A stretch of 21,342 nt of DNA from DASYSA01 sp036003885 (GTDB taxonomy: Bacteria; Acidobacteriota; Blastocatellia; UBA7656): contig DASYSA010000327.1 of the NCBI GenBank assembly GCA_036003885.1, positions 1-21,342 on the forward strand. The letters run 5' to 3'. Positions 1 to 9,319 of the stretch are shown piece after piece. Made by a program: the position numbers and the translations under genes. Each line of letters opens with the position of its first letter. The stretch's first letter is position 1. The notes below the pieces were generated by a model that saw only the letters and a list, made by a program, of their open reading frames with translations, did not search any database and was not told the DNA's origin.

Positions 1-77
1 TTATAGATCTGAAAAACGACCGCATCCTTTCCTTCGAAGTGGCTCGAAACGGTGAACGCTTCCATTGCTTTGCTCAT
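1..77 (-). CDS. Partial CDS, N-terminus only, unidentified protein
   Basis: An ATG at 77 on the minus strand opens 25 codons without a stop before the window edge; the peptide begins MSKAMEAFTVSSHFEGKDAV. A strong Shine-Dalgarno (GAGGAGA, complement of 83-89) lies 5 nt upstream, which is the main reason to call it. It follows guaA in the same direction with a 54-nt gap, so it is probably co-transcribed. The fragment is too short to assign a family. Confidence 0.6.
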   Translation of the reverse strand, partial: MSKAMEAFTVSSHFEGKDAVVFQIY

Positions 78-131
78 GTGAGTCTCCTCGTCCGCATCAA
101 CACGGCGGCCCGAGTGTTGCTCCCGGATAAC

Positions 132-1670
<1,539 letters not shown>

Positions 1671-1883
1671 AGCTTGAGCGATGATTATAGGAACCGGCGC
1701 CCGAATCTGCAAAGAACGTTTCGCGTTCCGCGTTTCGCGTTTCGCGTTCTGCGTTCCAGCCTCGCTCGATGAATGAGTCGCCATCGAATCCTGAACGCGA
1801 AACCCGAAACGCGAAACTCGAAACGCGCAACGCGAAACGTTATTGGTGGACTCCCTTCCGCATTTGATAGAATCCCTGCACGT
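1671..1883. promoter_or_regulatory. Divergent intergenic region, guaA / CBS membrane protein
   Basis: This 213-bp spacer lies between divergently read genes and must hold both promoters. It is dominated by an inverted pair of 7-nt arrays (1717-1839). A -10-like TAGAAT at 1868-1873 stands just ahead of the plus-strand gene, with a weak TTGGTG at 1843-1848 and a long 19-nt spacing. No purine riboswitch core is recognisable ahead of guaA. Confidence 0.4.
1717..1839. repeat. Inverted pair of heptamer arrays (array A)
   Basis: The left arm (1717-1758) is six tandem 7-nt units of consensus CGTTYCG. The right arm (1793-1839) is about 6.7 units of consensus NAACNCG, mostly AAACGCG. The arms are reverse complements in sequence and are separated by a 34-nt non-repeated loop, so a transcript or single strand could fold into a long, slippable stem. 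Read in any frame the arrays give a repeating 7-residue peptide without stops. This explains the false N-terminal extensions of both flanking genes. Confidence 0.9.
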
Positions 1884-3233
1884 ATGGACGACCCATCGGC
1901 CACGATCCTTCTGAAGCTGGCTGTTGTCTTCCTGCTGGTGTTGACTAATGGAGTCTTCGTTGCCGCCGAGTTCGCAGTTGTCAGTGTTCGCCGCTCGCGC
2001 ATAGAAGCGCTCGTGGCGCAGGGCAACCGGCGCGCGCGAAATGTCATGCGCATCCTGAAGGACGTAAGGGCCTTCATCTCCGCAGTCCAGTTTGGCATCA
2101 CGGTGGCAAGCCTGGCGCTCGGGTGGATTGGTGAAGAGACATTCGCACAGATGTTTCATCCGCTCCTCGAGAAGATCATTCCAGGCTCTTTCGGTCCCTC
2201 TGTCGCCGCACATTCGATTGCAACGGCTCTCGCGCTGGCGATAGTCACATACCTCCATCTTCTGCTCGGGGAATTCGTTCCCAAGGCGATTGCGCTGGGT
2301 CACGCAGAACAGGTGGCACTCTGGATCGCGCGGCCCATGACCATCTTCTACCGGGTGTTTAAGTGGCCGATCTGGTTGATCAATGAGTCGGGGGTCCTTA
2401 CTCTCCGTTTGCTCGGACTCAAGACGACCGTCGAGCACGCGACGGCATATAGTGAAGACGAACTTCGCCACCTGATCACGCTCAGCCAACAGAGCGGTCA
2501 TCTGATCGAAGACGAGCGGCAATTGATGTATAACGTCCTCGATTTCACCGAAGCCACGGTTGAAAGCGTGATGATGCCGCGAACGGAGATCGAGGCGCTC
2601 GAGGCGGATCTGTCACCGCCCGAGATGCTCGATATCTTTGAGCAGATGGGCTACTCGCGGATGCCGGTCTATCGCGACTCGCTCGACAACATAATCGGCA
2701 TAATGCTGCACAAGGACATCAGCCGGGTCGTGCGCCGGAGCCAGGCGGTGAGCATTGAGGAGCTCCTGAGGCCGGCTGTCTTCCTCCCCACCAGCATGCG
2801 GCTTAACGAGGCGTTGCGCAGTCTTCGCAAATCCAGCGCTCACATGGCGCTGGTTGTGGACGAGCACGGCGGAGTTGAAGGGCTGGTTACGCTCGAAGAC
2901 CTGATCGAAGAGATCGTCGGCGATATCCGCGACGAGCACGATGAGATTGCGGTGCGGCAGATTGTAGAGCAGGCCGATGGCAGCTTCACCGTTACCGGCG
3001 GCCTTTCAATAAGAGATGCAAACAAGCGGCTCGATCTGGGGCTGCCGGAAGCGGACAGCTATCACACGATCGCCGGCTTTATGATGGCGCGGGCTGGAAG
3101 ACTGCTCAGTGCGGGCGAGACCGTCGACTACAATGGGCTGCGCCTCACCGTCCAATCAACTGCCCGCAACAGGATCGTGGAAGCTAAAATCGAAAAGCTC
3201 AAAGAGCAGGACATTCCAGCGCCGACCGCGTGA
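1884..3233 (+). CDS. CNNM/CorC (HlyC)-family transporter-associated protein with CBS pair
   Basis: This inner-membrane protein belongs to the family linked to Mg/Co ion homeostasis; the old 'hemolysin' label is not functional evidence. In the 449 residues I see a DUF21/CNNM membrane domain (about 1-185) with hydrophobic segments near 8-30, 64-82 and 108-130 and the family signature LLGEFVPKAIAL at 127-138. A tandem CBS pair follows at about 225-345, starting at VMMPRTEIEALE and including VVDEHGGVEGLVTLEDLIEEIVG. A C-terminal CorC_HlyC domain occupies about 355-437. The start is the ATG at 1884: upstream codons come from the heptamer array. It has no clear Shine-Dalgarno. It is divergent from guaA and upstream of the lipid kinase gene. 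Confidence 0.9.
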   Translation: MDDPSATILLKLAVVFLLVLTNGVFVAAEFAVVSVRRSRIEALVAQGNRRARNVMRILKDVRAFISAVQFGITVASLALGWIGEETFAQMFHPLLEKIIPGSFGPSVAAHSIATALALAIVTYLHLLLGEFVPKAIALGHAEQVALWIARPMTIFYRVFKWPIWLINESGVLTLRLLGLKTTVEHATAYSEDELRHLITLSQQSGHLIEDERQLMYNVLDFTEATVESVMMPRTEIEALEADLSPPEMLDIFEQMGYSRMPVYRDSLDNIIGIMLHKDISRVVRRSQAVSIEELLRPAVFLPTSMRLNEALRSLRKSSAHMALVVDEHGGVEGLVTLEDLIEEIVGDIRDEHDEIAVRQIVEQADGSFTVTGGLSIRDANKRLDLGLPEADSYHTIAGFMMARAGRLLSAGETVDYNGLRLTVQSTARNRIVEAKIEKLKEQDIPAPTA

Positions 3234-3244
3234 CGGGGGTGAAA

Positions 3245-3279
3245 CAGGATCCAGGATCTAGGATCTAGGATTTAGGTGA
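3245..3279. repeat. Heptamer array B1 (YAGGATY units)
   Basis: Four tandem 7-nt units of consensus YAGGATY run from 3245 to 3272, followed by a degenerate fifth unit, just after the stop of the CBS membrane protein gene. The unit sequence differs from array A but the period is the same. Confidence 0.8.
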
Positions 3280-3304
3280 GATCCATTGCGTGCATTCACA
3301 TCGA

Positions 3305-3332
3305 TTGTCCGTAGTCCATGGTCCGTTGTTAG
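3305..3332. repeat. Heptamer array B2 (TNGTCCR units)
   Basis: Four 7-nt units (TTGTCCG, TAGTCCA, TGGTCCG, TTGTTAG) lie in the same spacer as array B1 but with an unrelated unit. The last unit has decayed. Confidence 0.65.
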
Positions 3333-3442
3333 CGTGCCTCAATCTCTTTGCTCTTCTCTACCTGGGCGCTCTTTGATGCCTCTCAGTCAAGCTCACAGCA
3401 CAGTCGAGTGCGAACCTCTCGACATCTGAGATCGGCCGCCAC

Positions 3443-4390
3443 TTGACAGAAACTCTCTTCATCATCAATCCAGTAGCGGCGCGCGGAACGACTTTTAAGC
3501 GCTGGGTCGAGACGCGACCGCGCCTCGTGGCTCTTGGAATCGAGTTGCGCGAACATCTGACCACTCGCACCGGCGAGGCGACAGAAGTCACACGCCAGGC
3601 CATAACCCAGGGGATCACCCGTATAGTTGCCGTTGGCGGTGACGGCACGCTCAACGAAGTGGTGAATGGTTATCTCGACCAGTCAGGAAAGGCACTCAAT
3701 CCGGAAGCGACGCTTGGACTGCTGCCAAGCGGGACAGGCTCCGACTTTCGCCGTTCACTCGGATTCCGGACTGGTGCGGACTCAATTCGTGCCCTTGCGG
3801 GCACGCGCACCAGGCGTGTGGATGCTATGAGGATAGTCTTCACGGGCGGCGACGGCGCCGAGTTGTCTCGATTCGGAATCAACGTCGCTTCTTTCGGACT
3901 TGGAGGCGAGACGGTGGCGCTGGTGAATAAGTGGCGCGAGAGTTTGCCGTCGTGGATTGGCGGTCGAGCAAGGTTCATTGCGGCCGCGGTGAGTGCGCTG
4001 AACCGGCACAGGAGCGTGCCTATCACGATACAACTGGATTGTGAAAGGGAAGTGGCTGTGGCCAGTAACTTGATCGTCGTCGCTAACGGACAGTACGCGG
4101 GGGGAGGCATGATGCTGGCTCCAAATGCGAAGCTGGATGACGGTCTGCTGGACGTGATCCTCACCGATCGACTTACGCGCTTCGATATCATTAAGGAGCT
4201 GCGGCGCATCGGGCGGGGTGGACATTTGAAAAACCCGAAGGTGAGTGAGACACGCGCAACAGACGTGGCGATTTGTGCGGCAGAACCCCTGGCAATCGAC
4301 ATTGATGGTGAGATGGCGAGTTACACCCCGGCGCGCCTGACGATTCTGCCTTCCGCTATACGCTTCGCGGTTCGTTCGGATCGGTCCTGA
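3443..4390 (+). CDS. Diacylglycerol kinase-family lipid kinase (YegS/DagK-like)
   Basis: Predicted to transfer phosphate from ATP to diacylglycerol or a related lipid at the membrane surface; the exact substrate cannot be told. The 315-residue product has the DAGK catalytic-domain layout: FIINPVAARG at the N-terminus, the nucleotide-binding GGDGTLNEVVNG at 65-76, LLPSGTGSDFRR at 93-104, a later YAGGGMMLAPNAKLDDG stretch, and IDIDGE near the C-terminus. The start is TTG at 3443. The frame is open back to a stop at 3374-3376 and holds no ATG or GTG, so TTG is the first usable start. No strong ribosome binding site is visible. It is convergent with the lipoprotein gene downstream. Confidence 0.9.
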   Translation: MTETLFIINPVAARGTTFKRWVETRPRLVALGIELREHLTTRTGEATEVTRQAITQGITRIVAVGGDGTLNEVVNGYLDQSGKALNPEATLGLLPSGTGSDFRRSLGFRTGADSIRALAGTRTRRVDAMRIVFTGGDGAELSRFGINVASFGLGGETVALVNKWRESLPSWIGGRARFIAAAVSALNRHRSVPITIQLDCEREVAVASNLIVVANGQYAGGGMMLAPNAKLDDGLLDVILTDRLTRFDIIKELRRIGRGGHLKNPKVSETRATDVAICAAEPLAIDIDGEMASYTPARLTILPSAIRFAVRSDRS

Positions 4391-4456
4391 GCGTGGTGCC
4401 AGGCCGGATACCAGTCACAGTTTCGCGGCTGTCTTTCGCACGGTAGCTCGCAGATA

Positions 4457-5467
4457 TCACTTAGCCGCCATTGCGTCGGTGACTTTGATTCGTCCGCCGA
4501 TTATCTCCTGTTTCGCTCGTTCGACCTGATCGAGAACCGACTGAGGTATCAGCGCGCGATTGTAATCATCCAGCGCATAGGAGACGCCCTCGTTCTCCAG
4601 GCCAAACAGATGAAATCCGCCCGTGAATCGACCTTCAACAACTTCCTGAACGGTCTTGTAAACCGCCACGTCGACCCGCTTCATCATGCTGGTGAGGACG
4701 AATCCGGGCTTAACCCAGTTTTGATTTGAGTCAACACCGATGGCGAGGTTGTGCGTCTCTTCCGCGGCGTCGAAGACTCCCAGCCCGGAATTGCCCGCCG
4801 CCTGAAAGATGATATCCGCGCCGCGCTCGATTTGGGCCTTCGCCAGTTCCTTGCCCTTTCCCGGGTTGTTCCAGGCTCCGTCCGTGACCCCGACATAGTT
4901 CTCGAACACCTGAATCTTCGGATTCGCGAAGCGAGCGCCCTCCATGTAGCCGGTCTCGAACCTGTGGATGAGCGGGATGTCCATGCCGCCAACGAAGCCT
5001 ATCTTATTCGTCCTGGTGACGCTGCCGGCGATCATCCCCACAAGGAAAGCGCCTTCGTGCTCCTTGAATAAGAGCGACGCGACGTTCGGCTTGTCTATTA
5101 CGCCATCGATGATCGCGAACTTCTGGTTGGGATAGTCGGCGGCCACGCTCTCCATGATAGGGGCCTGCGCGAATCCCACGCCCACTATGAGGTCGTAGCC
5201 TCGTTCGGCCAGAACTCGCATGCACGGCTCGATCGAGCTTGGCTCGCCCGGTTCAACATCACGCATGTGGATCGGGAAGTCCTGGGCTGCGCGTTTGATT
5301 CCTTCCCATGCCGCTGAGTTGAACGACTTGTCATCCTTGCCGCCGATGTCGAAGACGATTCCGATGCGAGGGCGGCCATGAGCGTCGTCGATCTTGTCGA
5401 AGACGCCGCCGCAGCCCGGTAGCAGCAGCACCAGCATCGATAGCAGCACAAAGAGTCTTTTCTTCAT
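4457..5467 (-). CDS. BMP/PnrA-family nucleoside-binding lipoprotein
   Basis: Likely the substrate-binding lipoprotein of an ABC nucleoside importer. The 336-residue product begins with a lipoprotein signal (MKKRLF, hydrophobic stretch, lipobox LPGC with Cys19). The mature part shows BMP-family features: IGIVFDIGGKDDKSFNSAAW, FAIIDGV, EGAFLVGMIAG, KIGFVGGMDIPLIHRFETGY, and GADIIFQAAGNSGLG with AIGVDSNQ. The start is the ATG at 5467, chosen because AGGAAGG sits 6 nt upstream; an in-frame ATG 11 codons earlier lacks this and would bury the signal. It follows the pyrimidine-nucleoside phosphorylase gene by 82 nt in the same direction, which supports nucleosides as ligand. No permease or ATPase gene is in the window. 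Confidence 0.92.
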   Translation of the reverse strand: MKKRLFVLLSMLVLLLPGCGGVFDKIDDAHGRPRIGIVFDIGGKDDKSFNSAAWEGIKRAAQDFPIHMRDVEPGEPSSIEPCMRVLAERGYDLIVGVGFAQAPIMESVAADYPNQKFAIIDGVIDKPNVASLLFKEHEGAFLVGMIAGSVTRTNKIGFVGGMDIPLIHRFETGYMEGARFANPKIQVFENYVGVTDGAWNNPGKGKELAKAQIERGADIIFQAAGNSGLGVFDAAEETHNLAIGVDSNQNWVKPGFVLTSMMKRVDVAVYKTVQEVVEGRFTGGFHLFGLENEGVSYALDDYNRALIPQSVLDQVERAKQEIIGGRIKVTDAMAAK

Positions 5468-5549
5468 TCGAGCCTTCCTGGAGATCCCTTGCGGATCCAA
5501 GTGCCGGTAAACCCCGATCGATCCGGGCCATCCGCGTTGTGTTTACGCC

Positions 5550-6854
5550 CTACCGAAGCACCGCCCTGATCAGACTGGGCGGCTCTACTCGATCGCAACC
5601 AATCAGATAAGCCTGAGCAACAGTTTGCGCCGCCTCATCGGCGAGCGCCGGATCGTTGAAATGGATTGTTGCGAGCGTCGAACTCTCTTCCACCCGGTCG
5701 CCGATTCTGGCGTTGAGCATCATGCCCACGCTCAAGTCGATGGGTGTATCGAGTCGAACCCTGCCCGCCCCCAGCATCATCGAAGCTCGTCCGATGGATT
5801 CGGTATCGATAGACTGCACGTAGCCTGCACTCGCCGCCTTGACCGCGACCTCATATCGAGCGTGCGGGAGTAAGCCGTAGTCGTCAACAGCGCGAGGGTC
5901 CCCGTGTTGAGCCTTCACAATCTCACGCATTTTGTTGAGTCCTGCGCCGGACGCTATGATCTCGTCGTAACGTATCCGCGCGTTCTCGATGGTATCGGCG
6001 GCGCGCCCGACCACGAGAATCTCCGCCGACAGTTCGCGGCAGAGGGTGTTGAGGTCATCAGGGCCGCTTCCCCGAAGTGTCTCGAGCGCTTCGACCATTT
6101 CGAGCGAGTTACCGACGGCGCGACCCAGAGGCTGGTTCATGTCTGTTATGAACGCGACGCAGTCTTTGTTCATGCCTTGCGCAATGTCGAGCATCAGCTT
6201 TGCCAATTCAGTCGCAGAGGCCATATCCTTGATGAATGCCCCGCTTCCGACTTTCACATCGAGGACCAGGCCCGTCAGCCCTTCTGCCATCTTCTTACTC
6301 ATTATCGAGGCCGCCATCAGGGGCCGGCAAGCTACTGTGGCAGTCACGTCGCGAAGCGCATAGAGCTTCTTGTCTGCTGGAGCGATCTCGGCTGTCTGAC
6401 CGATGAGAGCTACGCCCACGTCCTCGAGGGTGGCGCGGAACTCGAGGAGCGAGAGATCCGTTCTGAAGCCGGGGAGAGCTTCGAGTTTGTCCAGGGTGCC
6501 GCCCGAGTGCGCTAGCGACCGGCCCGAGATCATCGGAACCAGCACGCCGGCCGCGCCTACTACAGGAGCGATCACGAGGGAGGTCTTATCGCCTACCCCG
6601 CCGGTCGAGTGCTTATCGACTCGGGGGCGCCCGAGATCGGAGAAGTCGACGACGGTCCCGGAGTGAAGCATCTCTTCGGTCAGCGCGCGGGTCTCTTCGG
6701 TGGTCATCCCGCGGAGGTAGATGGCCATAACGAGCGCAGACATCTGGTAGTCGGGCACATCACCGCGGGTGTAACCCTGGACGATGAACTTTATTTCGTC
6801 ACGCGACAACTGAAGTCCGTCGCGCTTCCTGGCGATGATGTCAACTGTTCTCAT
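5550..6854 (-). CDS. pdp: Pyrimidine-nucleoside / thymidine phosphorylase
   Basis: Cleaves pyrimidine nucleosides with phosphate to give free base and (deoxy)ribose 1-phosphate, for salvage in the cytosol. The 434-residue product has the usual length. It contains KHSTGGVGDKTS at 81-92 and the family signature in the form SGRSLAHSGGTLDKLEA at 110-126. The middle holds RDVTATVACRPLMAASIMSKK, a typical substrate-site region. The C-terminal PYNP domain includes GRVRLDTPIDLSVG. Sequence alone does not separate pdp from deoA; the length and C-terminal domain fit either. The start is the ATG at 6854, with no strong ribosome binding site. It lies 53 nt after ispF and upstream of the nucleoside-binding lipoprotein gene. 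Confidence 0.93.
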   Translation of the reverse strand: MRTVDIIARKRDGLQLSRDEIKFIVQGYTRGDVPDYQMSALVMAIYLRGMTTEETRALTEEMLHSGTVVDFSDLGRPRVDKHSTGGVGDKTSLVIAPVVGAAGVLVPMISGRSLAHSGGTLDKLEALPGFRTDLSLLEFRATLEDVGVALIGQTAEIAPADKKLYALRDVTATVACRPLMAASIMSKKMAEGLTGLVLDVKVGSGAFIKDMASATELAKLMLDIAQGMNKDCVAFITDMNQPLGRAVGNSLEMVEALETLRGSGPDDLNTLCRELSAEILVVGRAADTIENARIRYDEIIASGAGLNKMREIVKAQHGDPRAVDDYGLLPHARYEVAVKAASAGYVQSIDTESIGRASMMLGAGRVRLDTPIDLSVGMMLNARIGDRVEESSTLATIHFNDPALADEAAQTVAQAYLIGCDRVEPPSLIRAVLR

Positions 6855-6907
6855 AGTCGTCCGGTGTGGGTCGGGCGTTTGAATGATTGTGTAATCTGCT
6901 GGTCTTC

Positions 6908-7393
6908 TTATTGCCTCGACAGAAGCGCAACAACGTGTGCAACCATGGCTTCGCCCCTACCCACCGATTCAAGTCCTTCTCCGGTCTTTGCCTTCACGCT
7001 GATCTGACTGACCCCGATGCTCATGACTTCAGCCAGTTGTTCGCGCATCGGCTGGATGTAAGGAGCCAGCCTGGGGCGCTCGGCAAGAATGACCGAATCT
7101 ATGTTTGCCACCAAAAATCCGGTCTCGCCCACGAGACTCACCACTTTTCCCAGCAGGTCCAGGCTCGATGCTCCTGCAAACTGGGGGTCCGCGTCCGGAA
7201 AGTGTGTTCCGATATCTCCCAGCGCCGCTGCGCCCAGCAATGCATCGCAGATCGCGTGCGTCAGCACATCCGCGTCGGAGTGTCCCATGAGACCCTTCTC
7301 AAACGGTATCTCCACTCCTCCAAGGATAAGCCTTCGGCCCTCGATCAGCCGATGGATGTCGTACCCTATTCCTATTCGGTTCGATTCGCTCAT
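6908..7393 (-). CDS. ispF: 2-C-methyl-D-erythritol 2,4-cyclodiphosphate synthase
   Basis: Fifth step of the MEP isoprenoid pathway: cyclises CDP-methylerythritol phosphate to MEcPP. The 161 residues match the family length. The metal ligands are visible as Asp12 and His14 in GIGYDIHRL and His46 in HSDADVLTH. GDIGTHFPD and the C-terminal VKAKTGEGLESVGRGEA are family signatures. The start is the ATG at 7393. Upstream is ispD, 172 nt away; that gap contains a long hairpin close to this start codon. Confidence 0.96.
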   Translation of the reverse strand: MSESNRIGIGYDIHRLIEGRRLILGGVEIPFEKGLMGHSDADVLTHAICDALLGAAALGDIGTHFPDADPQFAGASSLDLLGKVVSLVGETGFLVANIDSVILAERPRLAPYIQPMREQLAEVMSIGVSQISVKAKTGEGLESVGRGEAMVAHVVALLSRQ

Positions 7394-7412
7394 GCAGTTT
7401 TAGCAAAGTCGG

Positions 7413-7445
7413 TTCCTCGACATCGCTTCAAGCGATGCAGAGGAA
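7413..7445. promoter_or_regulatory. Long hairpin in the ispD-ispF gap
   Basis: The outer arms TTCCTC (7413-7418) and GAGGAA (7440-7445) pair around an inner, perfectly matched CATCGCTT (7421-7428) and AAGCGATG (7430-7437). Only 2-nt internal mismatches separate the two helices. In the minus-strand transcript it ends 20 nt before the ispF start codon. No T-run follows on either strand, so it is not a classical terminator. It could affect ispF translation, mRNA processing or stability. Confidence 0.5.
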
Positions 7446-7565
7446 TCGAGTAAGCTTACCAACCTGTAACCCACTGTTGTTTGCAGTCCGGACAACGGAA
7501 ATGAACCAGAAGCGACCTATGTAAGCAATCTTCCTAGTCCTCTAACTTCTGTCAGTCGACCTCAT

Positions 7566-8267
7566 TCATTTGAAAAACTCAGCGTCGATCGCCTCAGCCA
7601 ATCGAAGATCAAAAGGCCGGGTAATCTTGATATTGGTGTATGAGCCTTCGACTACGGATACGCGATGACCGATGCGTTCAACGAGCTGCGAATCGTCAGT
7701 TCCCACGAAGCCATCTTCAAACGCCCGGTCATAAGCCTCTCGGATGATCGAATACTTGAAGGCTTGCGGCGTTTGAGCGTTATAGATGGTCTTGCGATCC
7801 AGAGTCCGCTGAACACGGCCTGACTTGACCTGTTTGATCGTGTCGGTAGCCGGCACCGCCAGTAATGCCGCCCCTTTGCTGGCGGCCAGCTCGATAACCT
7901 TACGGATTTCGTCGGGTCTAACGAAAGGGCGCGCAGCATCGTGAATGGCCACCACGCCGGCGGTATCCGGGGTAATAACCTGAAGCCCGCGATAGACCGA
8001 ATCTTGCCGCTCGGCCCCACCTGCGACGACCCTGGTTATCTTGGTAAAGTTGTGGCGAGATGCCAGCGCAAGCACTTCCGCCGTCAGGCTGGGCTGAAGA
8101 ACCAGAATCACGTTGTCTACGGCGTCGCACTCCTCGAAACGCCGTAGAGTGTGAACGAGCAACGGCACGCCGCCCAGTTCGATCAGCTGTTTGGCCCGAC
8201 CTGCATGCATCCGCGAGCCAATGCCGGCCGCGGCAATTATCGCGGTGTTGTGGGTCCGATCAGTCAC
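7566..8267 (-). CDS. ispD: 2-C-methyl-D-erythritol 4-phosphate cytidylyltransferase
   Basis: Third step of the MEP pathway: joins MEP to CTP, giving CDP-methylerythritol. The 233-residue product has the nucleotidyltransferase start IIAAAGIGSRM with Lys26 in AKQLIEL, then GGAERQDSVYRGL at 83-95 and IHDAARPFV at 108-116. The C-terminal GTDDSQLVER and NIKITRPFDLRLAE are typical of IspD. The start is GTG at 8267. It shares a GTGA overlap with the TGA stop of the upstream PIN/TRAM gene (8264-8266), which points to translational coupling. Confidence 0.95.
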   Translation of the reverse strand: MTDRTHNTAIIAAAGIGSRMHAGRAKQLIELGGVPLLVHTLRRFEECDAVDNVILVLQPSLTAEVLALASRHNFTKITRVVAGGAERQDSVYRGLQVITPDTAGVVAIHDAARPFVRPDEIRKVIELAASKGAALLAVPATDTIKQVKSGRVQRTLDRKTIYNAQTPQAFKYSIIREAYDRAFEDGFVGTDDSQLVERIGHRVSVVEGSYTNIKITRPFDLRLAEAIDAEFFK

Positions 8268-9319
8268 TGCGAGGCCGTATGGCGCGGGACGACCGCGCGC
8301 GCATCCTCGCTATAGCGGCCGAAGATCATCTTACCCGCGGTGGTCTGGAGAACCGAGGTCACAGACACATCGATGTTCTTGCCGATCATTCGGCGAGCAT
8401 TGTCGACCACCACCATCGTTCCGTCATCCAGATATGCGACACCCTGATTGTACTCTTTGCCTTCTTTCAATACGAAGACGCGCATGATTTCGCCGGGCAA
8501 GACCACCGGCTTCAGCGCATTCGCCAGCTCGTTTATGTTGAGGACCGACACGCCCCTCAGCTGCGCGACCTTGTTCAGATTGAAGTCGTTGGTGACGATT
8601 TTGCCTTCGATCTGCTTGGCGAGTTCTATTAGCTTGTGATCGACCTCGCGCACATCAGGGAAATCGGCTTCGCTGATCACGATTTCGTAACTGCCCTTCT
8701 TCTTTTGAAGCCGTTGAAGTATGTCGAGCCCCCTGCGGCCCCGGTTGCGTTTTATGGAGTCTGCGCTGTCGGCTATTTGCTGCAGTTCACGCAACACAAA
8801 TTGAGGGATGACCAGGGTTCCCCCGAGAAACCCGGTTTCGGCGATGTCGGCCACCCGGCCGTCGATGATAACCGAAGTATCGAGGATCAACGGATGAGAC
8901 TTACCCGATCCCTTCTCGACGAAGATACCGCCAAGAGCGGTCAGATCGAGATAATCTCCTTTGACCGCCCCGACAATCAGCCCAACGTACCCCATGAACA
9001 GCACCATTGTGAGTGTGAGAAAAGTCTTGAAGTTTTCCGGTATACCGTACTGTCCGGACGGTATCCCTGACTGAACCTGGATGATCCAACCTATTAGGGT
9101 TGCGCCTGCGATGCCAAGTATTGAACCAGCCGCTCCGCCGATAAGCGTCTTAAGGGTTGCTTTGCGAATTCGGGTCTCAAAGAAAATAATTGAGACAGCG
9201 ATTACTGCTCCCACTCCCGCGGAGATTTTCGGACTGCCGAAGACAGGCGTAAGGTAGTATCCCGCACCCACGAGCGCCGCGATGAAGACGATACGAATTA
9301 AGGTAACGTCGAATCGCAT
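8264..9319 (-). CDS. YacL-like membrane protein with PIN and TRAM domains
   Basis: Probably a membrane-anchored ribonuclease-like protein of unknown substrate. The 351 residues start with about four hydrophobic segments (8-25, 33-48, 60-80, 100-120). A PIN domain follows at about 143-265, with acidic positions visible in LILDTSVIIDGR (Asp147), VLREL (Glu178) and IVTNDFNLNK (Asp245). A TRAM domain lies at about 275-335. The start is the ATG at 9319, with GGAGG 6 nt upstream. The order yacL-ispD-ispF is the same as in Bacillus subtilis, which supports the family call. It is the first gene of the likely minus-strand operon running to 4457. Confidence 0.9.
   Translation of the reverse strand: MRFDVTLIRIVFIAALVGAGYYLTPVFGSPKISAGVGAVIAVSIIFFETRIRKATLKTLIGGAAGSILGIAGATLIGWIIQVQSGIPSGQYGIPENFKTFLTLTMVLFMGYVGLIVGAVKGDYLDLTALGGIFVEKGSGKSHPLILDTSVIIDGRVADIAETGFLGGTLVIPQFVLRELQQIADSADSIKRNRGRRGLDILQRLQKKKGSYEIVISEADFPDVREVDHKLIELAKQIEGKIVTNDFNLNKVAQLRGVSVLNINELANALKPVVLPGEIMRVFVLKEGKEYNQGVAYLDDGTMVVVDNARRMIGKNIDVSVTSVLQTTAGKMIFGRYSEDARAVVPRHTASQ

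Noticed and set aside
1671..1716. Possible purine riboswitch ahead of guaA
   Set aside because: No purine aptamer core segments were recognised; the leader is occupied by the repeat arms.
1717..1839. Heptamer arrays considered as a CRISPR
   Set aside because: Units are 7 nt with no spacers and there are no cas genes in the window.
1685..2522. Minus-strand open frames extending guaA upstream or lying antisense to the CBS membrane protein gene
   Set aside because: They read through the heptamer array, which is stop-free in any frame and gives repeating NAKRETR-like peptides, and then run antisense to a well-supported gene. GuaA similarity begins only at the ATG at 1670.
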